Shown here: positions 1 through 8,634 of the stretch, piece after piece
How the letters are laid out: each line of letters starts with the position of its first letter
Numbering within the stretch: the first letter of the stretch is position 1
Origin: JBMOOG01 sp049324535
Lineage (GTDB): Bacteria > Pseudomonadota > Alphaproteobacteria > Rhodobacterales > Rhodobacteraceae
Assembly (NCBI GenBank): GCA_049324535.1
Contig: JBMOOG010000007.1
Coordinates: forward strand, 1-64,000
DNA: 64,000 nucleotides
Reading direction: 5' to 3'
The notes under the pieces: generated by a model
Database searches by the model: none
The model's input: the letters and a program-made list of their open reading frames with translations, nothing else
What the model was told of the DNA's origin: nothing
Program-made: the position numbers and the translations under genes

Positions 1-516
1 CCCCGCCGAGGCCGCATGCCCGAGCCCGTCTTCGCGCGCCGCCGGCAGCGTCGCGAGCAGGAGCGCCGGGGCCGCCCGGCTGGCCCCCGAGACAAGGAGC
101 AGCGCGAGGCCCGCACCCGCGCCCAGCGCCACGATCCCCGCGCCGCGGATCGCCAGCGACAGGACCAGCGCCAGCGTGCCGTAGGTGCCGATGCGCGAAT
201 CGCGCATGATCGCAAGCCGCCGCGCCCGGTCGCGCCCGCCCCAGAGCCCGTCCGCGCAGTCCGCAAGTCCGTCCTCGTGCAGACCGCCCGTGGCCAGCAC
301 CATCGTCGCCAGCGCCAGCACCGCCGCCATCGCGGGCGGCAGGTCCAGACCCTGCGCCCCCTGCCAGACGAGCAGCGCCAGGGCCCCGACGGCCAGTCCG
401 GCCAGAGGAAACGCCCAGAGCGCGCGCGACACCGGCGGCGGCGCATCGCCCGGCCAGACCGGCAGCCGCGTCAGCAGCATCAGCGCCGCCCGAAGCTCGG
501 CCAGCCGGTCGGTCAT
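1..516 (-). CDS. cobS: Adenosylcobinamide-GDP ribazoletransferase (cobalamin synthase), N-terminal part
   Basis: Membrane enzyme that joins alpha-ribazole (or its phosphate) to adenosylcobinamide-GDP, the last assembly step of B12. The frame is open from the ATG at 516 to the window edge, so about 172 residues are seen and the C-terminus is missing. The family signature GGLHEDGLADCADG lies at about residues 77-90, between hydrophobic membrane segments. The start codon overlaps the cobT stop in an ATGA (513-516), which implies translational coupling. The family assignment is firm. Confidence 0.93.
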   Translation of the reverse strand, partial: MTDRLAELRAALMLLTRLPVWPGDAPPPVSRALWAFPLAGLAVGALALLVWQGAQGLDLPPAMAAVLALATMVLATGGLHEDGLADCADGLWGGRDRARRLAIMRDSRIGTYGTLALVLSLAIRGAGIVALGAGAGLALLLVSGASRAAPALLLATLPAAREDGLGHAASAG

Positions 517-1529
517 CCGCCGCTGACCCCGGCCTCGGCGAAGGTGGCCATGCCGTTGTGGCATTCCAGCGCGGCGCGCAGCACGCCCAGCGCCAGCGCG
601 GCGCCCGAGCCCTCGCCCAGCCGCATGTCGAACTCGAGCACCGGCGTCTTGCCGATCGCCGCCAGCAGGCGGCGGTGGCCGGGCTCGGCGCTGGCGTGGC
701 CGGCCAGGCAGTGGTCGAGAAGCCGCGCATCGACCGCGTGCAGGACCGCCGCCGCCGCCGTGCAGATGAAGCCGTCGAGGATCACCGGAATGCGCGCCGC
801 GCGCGCGGCCAGAACCGCCCCGCAGATCGCCGCCTGCTCGCGCCCGCCGAAGGCCGCCAGAACCCGGCCGGGCTGGCCGATCGCCCCGGCGTGGCGACGC
901 AGCCCGCGCTCGACGGCACCGATCTTGCGGGCGATGCCCGCGCCGTCCGATCCGGTGCCCGGCCCCACCCAGTCGGCCGCCGCGCCGCCAAAGAGCGCCG
1001 CGGCAAGCGCCGCCGCCACCGTCGAGTTGCCGATGCCCATCTCGCCCAGAACGAGCACATCCGCCCCCGGATCGACCGCCGCCGCGCCAAGGCGGATCGC
1101 GGCCAGCGTCTCGGTCTCGGACAGGGCGGGCCCCTCGGTGAAGTCCTGCGTCGGCCGGTCGAGTTCCAGCGCGATCACCGAAAGATCGGCCCCGTTGGCC
1201 CGGCAGAGCTGGTTGATCGCCGCGCCGCCCGCGCGGAAGTTCGCCACCATCTGGGCCGTCACCGCCTGCGGAAACGGGTTCACTCCCTGCGCGCAGATGC
1301 CGTGGTTGCCGGCAAAGACCAGCGCCTGAGCGCGCGCGATCCGCGGCCGGTCGGTCCCGCGCCAGCCGGCCATGAACACCGCCAGCTCCTCGAGCCGGCC
1401 GAGCGATCCGGGCGGCTTGGTCAGGCTGTCCTGCCGGGCGCGCGCCGCGGCGGCGGCCCCGTCATCGGGGACGGGCATCCGGTCGGCCAGCCCGGCGAGG
1501 TCGTCAAGAGTCTGGATCTGCAAGCTCAT
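513..1529 (-). CDS. cobT: Nicotinate-nucleotide--dimethylbenzimidazole phosphoribosyltransferase
   Basis: Transfers phosphoribose from nicotinate mononucleotide to 5,6-dimethylbenzimidazole, giving alpha-ribazole phosphate. The protein is 338 residues, normal for the family. The N-terminal signature TKPPGSLGRLEELA and the C-terminal active-site motif DMRLGEGSGAALA are present; the catalytic Glu is near residue 306. It lies second in a leftward operon, 9 bp after cobP and overlapping cobS by 4 bp. Its base substrate is made by bluB in the divergent operon. P. denitrificans literature calls this gene cobU. Confidence 0.96.
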   Translation of the reverse strand: MSLQIQTLDDLAGLADRMPVPDDGAAAAARARQDSLTKPPGSLGRLEELAVFMAGWRGTDRPRIARAQALVFAGNHGICAQGVNPFPQAVTAQMVANFRAGGAAINQLCRANGADLSVIALELDRPTQDFTEGPALSETETLAAIRLGAAAVDPGADVLVLGEMGIGNSTVAAALAAALFGGAAADWVGPGTGSDGAGIARKIGAVERGLRRHAGAIGQPGRVLAAFGGREQAAICGAVLAARAARIPVILDGFICTAAAAVLHAVDARLLDHCLAGHASAEPGHRRLLAAIGKTPVLEFDMRLGEGSGAALALGVLRAALECHNGMATFAEAGVSGG

Positions 1530-1538
1530 GGTCGTTTC

Positions 1539-2045
1539 CTACTTCACGCGCAGGGGCAGGCCCGAGACGGCGAGGATCACCTCGCCGGCCACCGCCGCCA
1601 CCCGCTGGTTCAACTCGCCCGCCGCATCGCGGAAGGCCCGGGCAAGCGCGTTCTCGGGCACGATGCCCGAACCCACCTCGTTCGTCACCAGCACCACCGG
1701 ATCGGCCTGGAGCGGCAGGGCCGCCACCAGTCGCTCCGCCTCGCGGCGCCAGTCGCCGCCGCCCAGCATGAGATTGGTCAGCCACAGCGTCAGGCAATCG
1801 ACCAGCCGCGGCCCCTGCCCGTCGGTCGCGGCCAGCGTCTCGACCAGCGCCCGGGGCGCCTGCACCGTCGTCCACCGGTCGCCACGCCGCGCCTGGTGCT
1901 GCGCGATCCGGGCGCGCATCTCATCGTCGAAGGCCTCGGCCGTGGCGATGTAGGTCGCGCGCGGACCGAGCGCGAGCGCGCGCGCCTCGGCGATCGCGCT
2001 CTTGCCCGACCGTGCGCCGCCGGTAATCAGGATCGTCTGCGTCAT
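1539..2045 (-). CDS. cobP: Bifunctional adenosylcobinamide kinase / adenosylcobinamide-phosphate guanylyltransferase
   Basis: Phosphorylates adenosylcobinamide and then attaches GMP from GTP, making AdoCbi-GDP for CobS. The protein is 168 residues. The P-loop GGARSGKS is at residues 9-16, and the conserved segments LVDCLTLWLTN and VTNEVGSGIVPEN follow, as in CobU/CobP proteins. An AAGGAG-type ribosome site precedes the ATG at 2045. It is the first gene of the leftward cob operon and is divergent from bluF, with only 65 bp between them. The Salmonella name is cobU. Confidence 0.95.
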   Translation of the reverse strand: MTQTILITGGARSGKSAIAEARALALGPRATYIATAEAFDDEMRARIAQHQARRGDRWTTVQAPRALVETLAATDGQGPRLVDCLTLWLTNLMLGGGDWRREAERLVAALPLQADPVVLVTNEVGSGIVPENALARAFRDAAGELNQRVAAVAGEVILAVSGLPLRVK

Positions 2046-2110
2046 GCCCCTTGCTCCTTGGTCGCTGACAAAGCAGAAACGGCCCGGTCCCGGAAGGAGT
2101 AAAACGACAC

Positions 2111-2668
2111 ATGGGCGCGGCCGAGGCGACAGAGCTCTGGCTCATCCGGCACGCGCCGGTGATCGGCACGGGTGTCGCCGGGCGGCGCGACCCGCCGGCG
2201 GATTGCCGCGAGACCCCGGCGCTGGCCGGATTGTGCGCGGCGCTCGGCCGGTTCGACCGGGTGGCGGTCAGCCCGGCGTTGCGCTGCCGGCAGACCGCCG
2301 GGGCGCTCGGCCTTTCCGGCACGGCGGACCCGCGCCTTTGGGAGCAGGACTTCGGCGCCTGGGAGGGTCTCGTGGCGCTGCCCGACCTCGGGCCGCTGCC
2401 GCCCGAGGCGCTGGCCGCCCTGCGCCCGCCCGGCGGCGAAAGCTTTGCCGATCTCTGCGCCCGGACCCGGCCGGCGCTCACCGAGCTTGCGACCGGCGGC
2501 CGCGTGGCGGTGGTGGCCCATGCCGGAACGGTGCGGGCGGGCCTCGCGCTCGCCCTCGGCGCCGTCGCGCCGGCGCTGACCTTCGAGGTGGCGCCACTTT
2601 CGGCGACCGTCCTGCGCCTCTTCCCGGAAGGCGCGTCGATCGCGGCCGTGAACCGGCAGTGGGGATGA
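2111..2668 (+). CDS. bluF: Histidine phosphatase family protein, probable alpha-ribazole-phosphate phosphatase
   Basis: A 185-residue phosphoglycerate-mutase-fold phosphatase. The catalytic RHA motif (family form RHG) is at residues 13-15, and the second active-site His is in VVAHAGTV near residue 137. From context it should remove the 5'-phosphate from alpha-ribazole phosphate or from the finished cobamide, the job of Salmonella CobC. It leads the rightward five-gene operon and overlaps the next gene by ATGA. Its position matches bluF of the R. capsulatus bluFEDCB operon as I recall it. The substrate is inferred from neighbours. Confidence 0.82.
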   Translation: MGAAEATELWLIRHAPVIGTGVAGRRDPPADCRETPALAGLCAALGRFDRVAVSPALRCRQTAGALGLSGTADPRLWEQDFGAWEGLVALPDLGPLPPEALAALRPPGGESFADLCARTRPALTELATGGRVAVVAHAGTVRAGLALALGAVAPALTFEVAPLSATVLRLFPEGASIAAVNRQWG

Positions 2669-3480
2669 GGGCCCTGCGAGAGACCCGGGTCGCCGGCCAT
2701 TTCGGCGAGCTGATCCAGGGCCGTCTCGGTCCCGGGGGGCCGGTCGTGCTGGTGACGCTGCCCTGCCCCGTTCCGGTACTGGTCGCCCGGCACTGGCCGG
2801 GCGCGGGGCTGGCGATCCACGGGGCGGGCCAGCGGCCGGTGACCCCCGAACGCGCCCGCCGCTTCCTTGCGGGACTCGGGCTGCGGCTCTCGGGCCGTGT
2901 CGCGCTTCGCGCCGCCGAGGCGGGCGCGGGTCTCGGCGTCTCGACCGCGGCCCTGATGGCTCTGGCGCGGCTCGCGGGCCACGACGGGCCGCCCGAGGCG
3001 CTGGCGCGGGCGGCGATCCGGGCGGAGGGGGCAAGCGATCCCCTGATGTTCGCCGATCCGGGGCGGCTCCTCTGGGCCTCGCGCCGGGGCGTCGTGCTGG
3101 ACCGGATGCCGGCGCTGCCGCGGCTCCACGCGCTGGGCGGCCTCTGGGGTCCGGCGCGGCGGACCGACCCGGCCGACGACCGCTTCGCCGATGTGCGCGA
3201 TCTTGTCGCCGACTGGCTGCGGGCCGCGGGCGACGGGCCGCGCCTGGCGCGGATCGCCGCCGAATCCGCGCGGCGGACGCTGGCGCTTCGCGGCCCGGGC
3301 GACGATCCGACCGAGGCCCTGGCCGAGGAATCGGGTGCGCTCGGCTGGGCGATCGCGCATACCGGGGCGGCCCGGGCGCTGCTGTTCGTTCCGGGAACGA
3401 TTCCGCGCGGACTACCGTCGCGGTTGCGCTCGGCGGGGTTTCGGGGCGTGATGGCCTTCGGTATCGGAGGGGTGCGATGA
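2665..3480 (+). CDS. bluE: GHMP-type L-threonine kinase (PduX/BluE-like)
   Basis: A 271-residue GHMP-superfamily kinase. The N-terminus has the PduX-type GHFGELIQGRL signature at about residues 11-21, and the phosphate-binding motif GAGLGVSTAAL is at about 87-97. It is expected to phosphorylate L-threonine to threonine phosphate, which the downstream CobC decarboxylates to aminopropanol phosphate. The start at 2665 is chosen because it overlaps the bluF stop (ATGA) and begins directly at the conserved N-terminus. The 3' end overlaps cobD by ATGA. Kinase activity is inferred from the family and from the operon. Confidence 0.85.
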   Translation: MRALRETRVAGHFGELIQGRLGPGGPVVLVTLPCPVPVLVARHWPGAGLAIHGAGQRPVTPERARRFLAGLGLRLSGRVALRAAEAGAGLGVSTAALMALARLAGHDGPPEALARAAIRAEGASDPLMFADPGRLLWASRRGVVLDRMPALPRLHALGGLWGPARRTDPADDRFADVRDLVADWLRAAGDGPRLARIAAESARRTLALRGPGDDPTEALAEESGALGWAIAHTGAARALLFVPGTIPRGLPSRLRSAGFRGVMAFGIGGVR

Positions 3481-4433
3481 CATCGGCGCTGGTGATGCTT
3501 CTGGCCCTGGGCGTCGAGGCCGTGATCGGCTGGCCCAGGGCGCTCCATGACCGGATCGGTCATCCGGTGACCTGGATCGGCCGGCTGATCGCCGAACTGG
3601 ACGCGTGGCTGAACCTGCCCGAGGCCGCCGCGGCGACGCGGCGCAACGCCGGCATCGTCGCCGCGGCGGTGGTGATCGCGGTGGCGGTCTGGGTGGGGGC
3701 GCTGGCCGACTGGCTCCTGCCGGACGGCTGGGCGGGTCTTGCGGTTGCGGGGGTGCTCGCCTGGCCGCTGGTCGCGGCGCGGTCGCTGCACGACCACGTC
3801 GCCGCCGTGGCGCGGCCGCTGGCCGCGGGCGACCTGACGGGCGCGCGGGCCGCCGTCGCCATGATCGTCGGCCGCGACCCCGACCGCCTGGACGAGGCCG
3901 GCGTCGCGCGCGCCGCGCTGGAAAGCCTGGCCGAGAACGCCTCGGACGGCGTCGTGGCGCCGCTCTTCTGGGGCGCCCTCTTCGGACTGCCGGGCATCGC
4001 CGCCTACAAGGCGATCAACACGCTCGATTCGATGATCGGCCACCGCACACCCCGGCATGAGGCCTTCGGCTGGGCCTCGGCCCGGATCGACGACCTTGCG
4101 AACCTGATCCCGGCCCGGCTGACCGGCGCCCTGTTCGCGCTGGCCGCGGGGCGCGAGGGCGCCCGCCCGGCGCTCGCCGCGATGCGCAGCGATGCCGCCG
4201 CGCACCGGTCGCCCAACGCCGGCTGGCCCGAGGCGGCGATGGCCGGGGCGCTCGGCGTCCGCCTGTCGGGTCCGCGCGTCTATCACGACCGGGTGGCGGA
4301 CGAGCCCTGGATCAACGGCGCGGCGCCGGACCCCTCGGCCGCCGACCTCGGGCGCGGGCTTGCCCTCTACCGGCGCATGGTCGGGCTCGTGGCGCTTGTC
4401 CTCGCGTTCGCGGCGCTTCCCGCCCTTGTCTGA
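3477..4433 (+). CDS. cobD: Adenosylcobinamide-phosphate synthase (CbiB family)
   Basis: Integral membrane enzyme that attaches aminopropanol phosphate to adenosylcobyric acid. The protein is 318 residues with several hydrophobic spans. Family motifs HPVTWIGRLI, LAENASDGVVAPLFWG, AAYKAINTLDSMIGH and SPNAGWPEAAMAGALG appear in the usual order. It is translationally coupled to bluE (ATGA at 3477-3480). Note the naming conflict: cobD here means the P. denitrificans gene (cbiB, or bluD), not the Salmonella decarboxylase. Confidence 0.95.
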   Translation: MTSALVMLLALGVEAVIGWPRALHDRIGHPVTWIGRLIAELDAWLNLPEAAAATRRNAGIVAAAVVIAVAVWVGALADWLLPDGWAGLAVAGVLAWPLVAARSLHDHVAAVARPLAAGDLTGARAAVAMIVGRDPDRLDEAGVARAALESLAENASDGVVAPLFWGALFGLPGIAAYKAINTLDSMIGHRTPRHEAFGWASARIDDLANLIPARLTGALFALAAGREGARPALAAMRSDAAAHRSPNAGWPEAAMAGALGVRLSGPRVYHDRVADEPWINGAAPDPSAADLGRGLALYRRMVGLVALVLAFAALPALV

Positions 4434-4440
4434 GGATCCG

Positions 4441-5415
4441 ATGCGCGATCACGGCGGAAATCTCGGAACCGCGATGGCGCGCTGGGGCGGGCGGGCGCAG
4501 GACTGGATCGACCTTTCGACCGGCATCAACCGCCAGCCCTGGCCGGTCCCGGACCTGCCGCCGCGCGTCTGGACCGACCTGCCCGCAGCCGAGGATCGGG
4601 CGGGCCTCGAGGCCGCCGCGCGCGCGGCCTTCGGCACGCAGGCCGCGATCCTGTCCTGCGCCGGGGCGCAGGCCGCGATCCAGATGATCCCGCGCCTCGA
4701 CCCGCCCGGACGGGCCCGCGTCCTGGGGCCGACCTACAACGAGCACGCCGCGAGCCTCTCCGCCGCCGGCTGGAGGGTCGAGGAGGTGCGCACCCCGGAG
4801 GCCCTGGCCGGGGCCGATCTTGCCGTCGTCGTGAACCCCAACAATCCCGACGGTGGGCAGCACGATCCCGCGATGCTCGCCGCACTCGCGGCGCGGGTCG
4901 GCCGGCTGGTGGTGGACGAAAGCTTCGCCGATCCCTGTCCGCATCTGTCCTGCGCGGCGCAGGCGGGCCAGCGGCCGCGCCTTCTGGTCCTGCGGTCCTT
5001 CGGCAAGTTCTGGGGCCTGGCGGGCCTGCGTCTGGGCTTCGTCCTGGGCAGCGCGCCGGACATCGCGGCGCTGTCGGCTATGGCCGGCCCCTGGCCGGTC
5101 AGCGGCCCGGCGCTGGCCATCGGCATGGCGGCGCTCGCCGATCGCGACTGGGCCGCGGCGACCGCGGCACGGCTTGGCGCCGAGGCCGAGCGGCTTGACG
5201 CGATCGCGGCCCGCGCCGGCTGGACGCCGGCCGGGGGCACCGTGCTTTTCCGGCTTTACGAGACGCCGGATGCCCGGGACGCGCAGGACCGGCTGGCGCG
5301 CGCCCGGATCTGGTCGCGCATCTTCCCCTACAGCGGCACCTGGCTGCGGCTCGGCCTGCCGGGGAACGCGGACGAATGGGCGCGGCTCGCTGCGGCGCTG
5401 GACGATCCGGCATGA
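4441..5415 (+). CDS. cobC: Threonine-phosphate decarboxylase (PLP enzyme)
   Basis: Class-I/II aminotransferase-fold PLP enzyme of 324 residues that converts threonine phosphate into aminopropanol phosphate, the linker of the nucleotide loop. The N-terminus has the CobC/CobD hallmark HGGNLGTA followed by DLSTGINRQPWP. The PLP lysine is in RSFGKFWGLAGLRLGF (Lys189), and the cofactor-binding Asp in LVVDESF is near 159. The ATG at 4441, 7 bp after the cobD stop, was preferred over a longer upstream frame because it begins at the conserved N-terminus. It overlaps bluB by ATGA. Confidence 0.93.
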   Translation: MRDHGGNLGTAMARWGGRAQDWIDLSTGINRQPWPVPDLPPRVWTDLPAAEDRAGLEAAARAAFGTQAAILSCAGAQAAIQMIPRLDPPGRARVLGPTYNEHAASLSAAGWRVEEVRTPEALAGADLAVVVNPNNPDGGQHDPAMLAALAARVGRLVVDESFADPCPHLSCAAQAGQRPRLLVLRSFGKFWGLAGLRLGFVLGSAPDIAALSAMAGPWPVSGPALAIGMAALADRDWAAATAARLGAEAERLDAIAARAGWTPAGGTVLFRLYETPDARDAQDRLARARIWSRIFPYSGTWLRLGLPGNADEWARLAAALDDPA

Positions 5416-6035
5416 GGTTCGGCGACGACACGAGGGCGGCGTTGGGCGCGCTTCTGGAATGGCGGCGCGACGTGCGTCATTTCCGCCCCGAGCCCCTTCC
5501 CGAACCGCTGATCGACCGGCTGCGCGCCGCGATGGAGCGCGCCCCATCGGTCGGCAATGCCCGGCCCTGGCGGGTTCTGCGGGTGGAGGACCCCGGATTG
5601 CGCGCGTCGGTGCGGGACGAATTCCGGCGCGCAAACAGCGAGGCGGCGGCCGGTTACGAGGGCGAGCGGCTGGCGCAGTATCGCGCGCTCAAGCTTGAGG
5701 GACTCGAGACGGCGCCCCTTCAGCTTGCGGTCTTCACCGAGACCGAGCCGGCCGAGGGCCACGGACTGGGACGGCGCAGCATGCCCGGGACGCTGCGCCA
5801 GTCGACCGCGATGGCGATCCACACGCTGTGGCTGGCGGCGCGGGCCGAGAATGTCGGGCTGGGCATGGTGTCGATCCTGGACCCGGTCCGGGTGGAGTCA
5901 CTCTGCTCGGCACCGGCGGGATGGGAATTCGCGGCCTGGCTCTGTCTGGGCTGGCCGGAATTCGACGACGATCGGCCGCTCCTGCATCGGGCTGGATGGC
6001 AGGAGAACACCCCGACCCGTTGGCAGCGCCGTTAG
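5412..6035 (+). CDS. bluB: 5,6-dimethylbenzimidazole synthase
   Basis: Nitroreductase-fold flavoenzyme that cannibalises FMNH2 in the presence of oxygen to make 5,6-dimethylbenzimidazole, the lower ligand of B12. The protein is 207 residues. The segments RRDVRHFRP, APSVGNARPWR and GLGMVSILDP are typical of BluB. The start overlaps the cobC stop (ATGA), so an upstream ATG giving 12 more residues was rejected. It is the last gene of the rightward operon, and a dispersed repeat follows 7 bp after the stop. Confidence 0.95.
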   Translation: MRFGDDTRAALGALLEWRRDVRHFRPEPLPEPLIDRLRAAMERAPSVGNARPWRVLRVEDPGLRASVRDEFRRANSEAAAGYEGERLAQYRALKLEGLETAPLQLAVFTETEPAEGHGLGRRSMPGTLRQSTAMAIHTLWLAARAENVGLGMVSILDPVRVESLCSAPAGWEFAAWLCLGWPEFDDDRPLLHRAGWQENTPTRWQRR

Positions 6036-6042
6036 GGCGGAC

Positions 6043-6075
6043 GCCTCCGGCGGGGGTATTTCAGCGAAGAAGAAG
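6043..6075 (+). repeat. Dispersed intergenic repeat, copy A (subtype 1)
   Basis: GC-rich block followed by GGTATTT (6055-6061), three variable bases (cag) and CGAAGAAGAAG (6065-6075). The same 7-3-11 layout occurs in copies B, D and F. It lies immediately after bluB, in the same orientation, and ends 8 bp before the next start codon. Confidence 0.8.
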
Positions 6076-6083
6076 GGCGGGCC

Positions 6084-6521
6084 ATGGACGAGGCGGAACG
6101 GATCATCGAGGCGCTGACGCTGGCGCCCCATCCCGAGGGCGGCTGGTACCGCCAGACCTGGGCCGGGCCCGAGGTGGCAGGGCGGGCCAGCGGGACGGCG
6201 ATCCTTTTCCTGCTGCGCGCGGGCGAGCGCAGCCACTGGCACCGGGTCGATGCCGACGAGATCTGGCTCTGGCACGCGGGCGCGCCCCTGACACTGGCGC
6301 TTTCGGGGGATGGCCGGTCGGCCAGCGAGCAGCGGCTCGGCCCCGGCGTCCTCGACGGCGAGGCGGTTCAGGCGATCGTTCCGGCGGGCTGGTGGCAGGC
6401 GGCGCGCAGCCTCGGCGCCTGGACGCTGGTCAGCTGCACGGTCAGCCCGGGGTTCCGCTTCGAGGGGTTCGAGCTGGCCGCGCCCGGGTTCGACATTCCC
6501 CCGGCCGATCGGCCGGGGTGA
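6084..6521 (+). CDS. Cupin-fold protein of the DUF985/cupin_5 family
   Basis: A 145-residue single-domain cupin. The family opening IIEALTLAPHPEGGWYRQTW is near residues 6-25. The cupin metal-site-like segment SHWHRVDADEIWLWHAG follows, and the C-terminal half carries VPAGWWQAAR and GAWTLVSCTVSPGF. The biochemical role of this family is not established. It sits 48 bp after bluB and could be read through from the cobalamin operon, but the intervening repeat suggests a transcript end. The family is clear; the function is not. Confidence 0.85.
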   Translation: MDEAERIIEALTLAPHPEGGWYRQTWAGPEVAGRASGTAILFLLRAGERSHWHRVDADEIWLWHAGAPLTLALSGDGRSASEQRLGPGVLDGEAVQAIVPAGWWQAARSLGAWTLVSCTVSPGFRFEGFELAAPGFDIPPADRPG

Positions 6522-6579
6522 TTGTACGCAGCACAATTCGCAAATGGCGCCCGCCGGACGCCCGCGCTAGGCAGGCGCC

Positions 6580-7497
6580 ATGACCGACGCACCCGCCCCC
6601 CCGCAGAACCGCGACACGCCGCAGGGCTTTGCCTATGCGCTTCTGGCCTACGGGCTCTGGGGGTTCCTGCCCCTTTACATGAAGCAGCTCGCGCATCTGC
6701 CGACGCTCGAGGTGCTGGCGCACCGGGTGATCTGGTCGGTGCCGATCGCGCTGGCGATCCTGTGGGCGCTCGGGCGGACCGAGGACCTGCGGGCGGCGCT
6801 GGCCAATCCGCGGATGCTGTCGATGGCGGCGCTGACGGCGGCGCTCGTCTCGGTCAACTGGGGCATCTACGTCTGGGCGATCCAGACCGGTCATGCGCTC
6901 GATGCGGCGCTCGGCTACTACATCAACCCGCTGTTCAGCGTCGCGCTCGGCTGGGCGGTCCTCGGCGAGCGGCTGACGCGTCTGCAATGGCTGGCCATCG
7001 CGCTGGCGGTGGCGGCGGTCGCGGTGCTGACCTGGGAGGCGGGCCGGGTGCCGGTGGTGGCGCTGGCGCTGACCGTGACCTGGGGGGCCTACGCCTATTT
7101 CAAGAAATCCCTGCCGATCGGACCCAATCAGGGCTTCACGCTCGAGGTTCTGCTCCTGCTTCTGCCGGCGCTGGCCTGGGTGCTGTGGCACGAGGCCCGC
7201 GGCGAGGGCCATTTCCTCGCAACGCCGCGCGACACGGCGCTGTTCCTCGGCTGCGGGGTGGTGACGGCGGTGCCGCTGATGATCTACGCGAACGGCGCGA
7301 AACTGCTGCGGCTGTCGACCATCGGCATCCTGCAGTACATCGCGCCGACGATGATCTTCCTGACGGCGGTGTTCCTCTTTCACGAGCCCTTCGGCCGGGC
7401 GCGGGCGATCGCCTTCCCGATGATCTGGCTGGCCCTGATCCTCTACACGGCCGAGATGCTGCGCATCAGCCGGTCCCGGACGCCGGCGGCCGGCTGA
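6580..7497 (+). CDS. rarD: EamA-family transporter RarD
   Basis: A 305-residue inner-membrane protein with about ten hydrophobic segments in two repeated halves, as in the drug/metabolite transporter superfamily. The RarD signatures YALLAYGLWGFLPLYMKQL at the N-terminus and WGAYAYFKKSLPIGPNQG in the middle are present. Its natural substrate is unknown; E. coli RarD is historically tied to chloramphenicol sensitivity. The 3' end overlaps anmK on the other strand by 32 bp. Confidence 0.9.
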   Translation: MTDAPAPPQNRDTPQGFAYALLAYGLWGFLPLYMKQLAHLPTLEVLAHRVIWSVPIALAILWALGRTEDLRAALANPRMLSMAALTAALVSVNWGIYVWAIQTGHALDAALGYYINPLFSVALGWAVLGERLTRLQWLAIALAVAAVAVLTWEAGRVPVVALALTVTWGAYAYFKKSLPIGPNQGFTLEVLLLLLPALAWVLWHEARGEGHFLATPRDTALFLGCGVVTAVPLMIYANGAKLLRLSTIGILQYIAPTMIFLTAVFLFHEPFGRARAIAFPMIWLALILYTAEMLRISRSRTPAAG

Positions 7498-8572
7498 TCC
7501 GGCCGCCGCCGACCGCGGCCGGCACCCCGGTCGTACGCGGGCACGAGGTCGGCAGGCCGTGCAGGACGCGCACCGCGAGATGGGCGAAGGCCTGCGCCTC
7601 GAGCATGTCGCCGTCGAGCCCGACCGCCTCGACCGGCTGGACGGGATAGGGAACCACCTCGGTCAGCATCGCCATGAGCGTCGGGTTGCGGCGCCCGCCC
7701 CCCGTCACCAGCACCCGGTCCACCGGGGCCGGAAAATGGTCGGTCCCGCGCGCGACCGCGGCGGCCGCGGCCGCGGTGAGCGTGGCCGCGGCGTCGGCGT
7801 CGGACAGGGACGCGACCTGATCGAGAAGGCCGTGGAAGTCGTTGCGGTCGGCCGACTTCGGCGGCATCCGCAGGAACCAGGGCTGGCGCAGGAAGGCGGC
7901 GATGATCGCCGGATCGGGGGTGCCCTCGGCGGCAAGCCGGCCGCCGTCATCGCACGGCCGGCCGAACCGCCGTTCCATCAGGTCGTTGACCGGCGCGTTC
8001 GCCGGGCCGGTGTCGAAGGCGAGGCACGCATCCTCGGGCAGCGCGACGCGCGGATCGGTCCAGGTCAGGTTGCCGACCCCGCCGAGGTTGAGAAAGGCCA
8101 CCGGGGCGTGCGCACCGATGCGGCGGGCGCAGGCGTGGTGGAAGAAGGGGGCGAGCGGCGCCCCCTGCCCGCCGAGCCGCACGTCGGCCGAGCGGAAGTC
8201 CCAGACGACGGGGACGCCCAGCGCTTCGGCCAGCACCGCGCCCGACCCGGCCTGATGCGTGCCGCGGCCGCGGGGGTCATGGGCAAGGGTCTGGCCGTGA
8301 AAGCCGATGAGCTCGGCCTCGGGAAAGCCCGCGAGCAGTTCGGCGTGGGCGGCCTCGACCACCTCGGCGGCCGTCTCGACCCCCGGATCGCCCGGCCAGA
8401 GGCCGAAGGCGGCGCGGATCGTCGCGCGCTCGGCGGCGGTGTAGGGCCGGTAGGCGGACCGGCCGAAGTCGAGGATGCGGGCGCCGTCCGTCCGCAGCAG
8501 CGCGGCGTCCACCCCGTCGAGCGAGGTGCCCGACATCGTCCCCACGGCCCAGAGCGCCTCCGGCGGCCTCAT
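7466..8572 (-). CDS. anmK: Anhydro-N-acetylmuramic acid kinase
   Basis: Phosphorylates and opens 1,6-anhydro-MurNAc released during cell-wall turnover, returning it as MurNAc-6-phosphate. The protein is 368 residues. It has the ATPase-domain motif GTMSGTSLDGVDAAL at the N-terminus, LIGFHGQTLAHDP with the substrate-binding residues, AFLNLGGVGNLTW, AFDTGPANAPVNDLM and VTGGGRRNPTL. The C-terminal tail has the family's TTGVPAAVGGGR. It converges on rarD with a 32-bp overlap and is divergent from tyrS, 62 bp away. Confidence 0.94.
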   Translation of the reverse strand: MRPPEALWAVGTMSGTSLDGVDAALLRTDGARILDFGRSAYRPYTAAERATIRAAFGLWPGDPGVETAAEVVEAAHAELLAGFPEAELIGFHGQTLAHDPRGRGTHQAGSGAVLAEALGVPVVWDFRSADVRLGGQGAPLAPFFHHACARRIGAHAPVAFLNLGGVGNLTWTDPRVALPEDACLAFDTGPANAPVNDLMERRFGRPCDDGGRLAAEGTPDPAIIAAFLRQPWFLRMPPKSADRNDFHGLLDQVASLSDADAAATLTAAAAAAVARGTDHFPAPVDRVLVTGGGRRNPTLMAMLTEVVPYPVQPVEAVGLDGDMLEAQAFAHLAVRVLHGLPTSCPRTTGVPAAVGGGRISRPPASGTG

Positions 8573-8634
8573 CCTGCTTTTCCTTGCCCGTCCCTGCCGG
8601 TATATGCGGGCCGAGCCACGATGGACAATGCCCG

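Noticed and set aside
2046..2110. Cobalamin riboswitch between the divergent cob operons
   Set aside because: Only 65 bp, with no B12-box-like sequence or room for the roughly 200-base aptamer.
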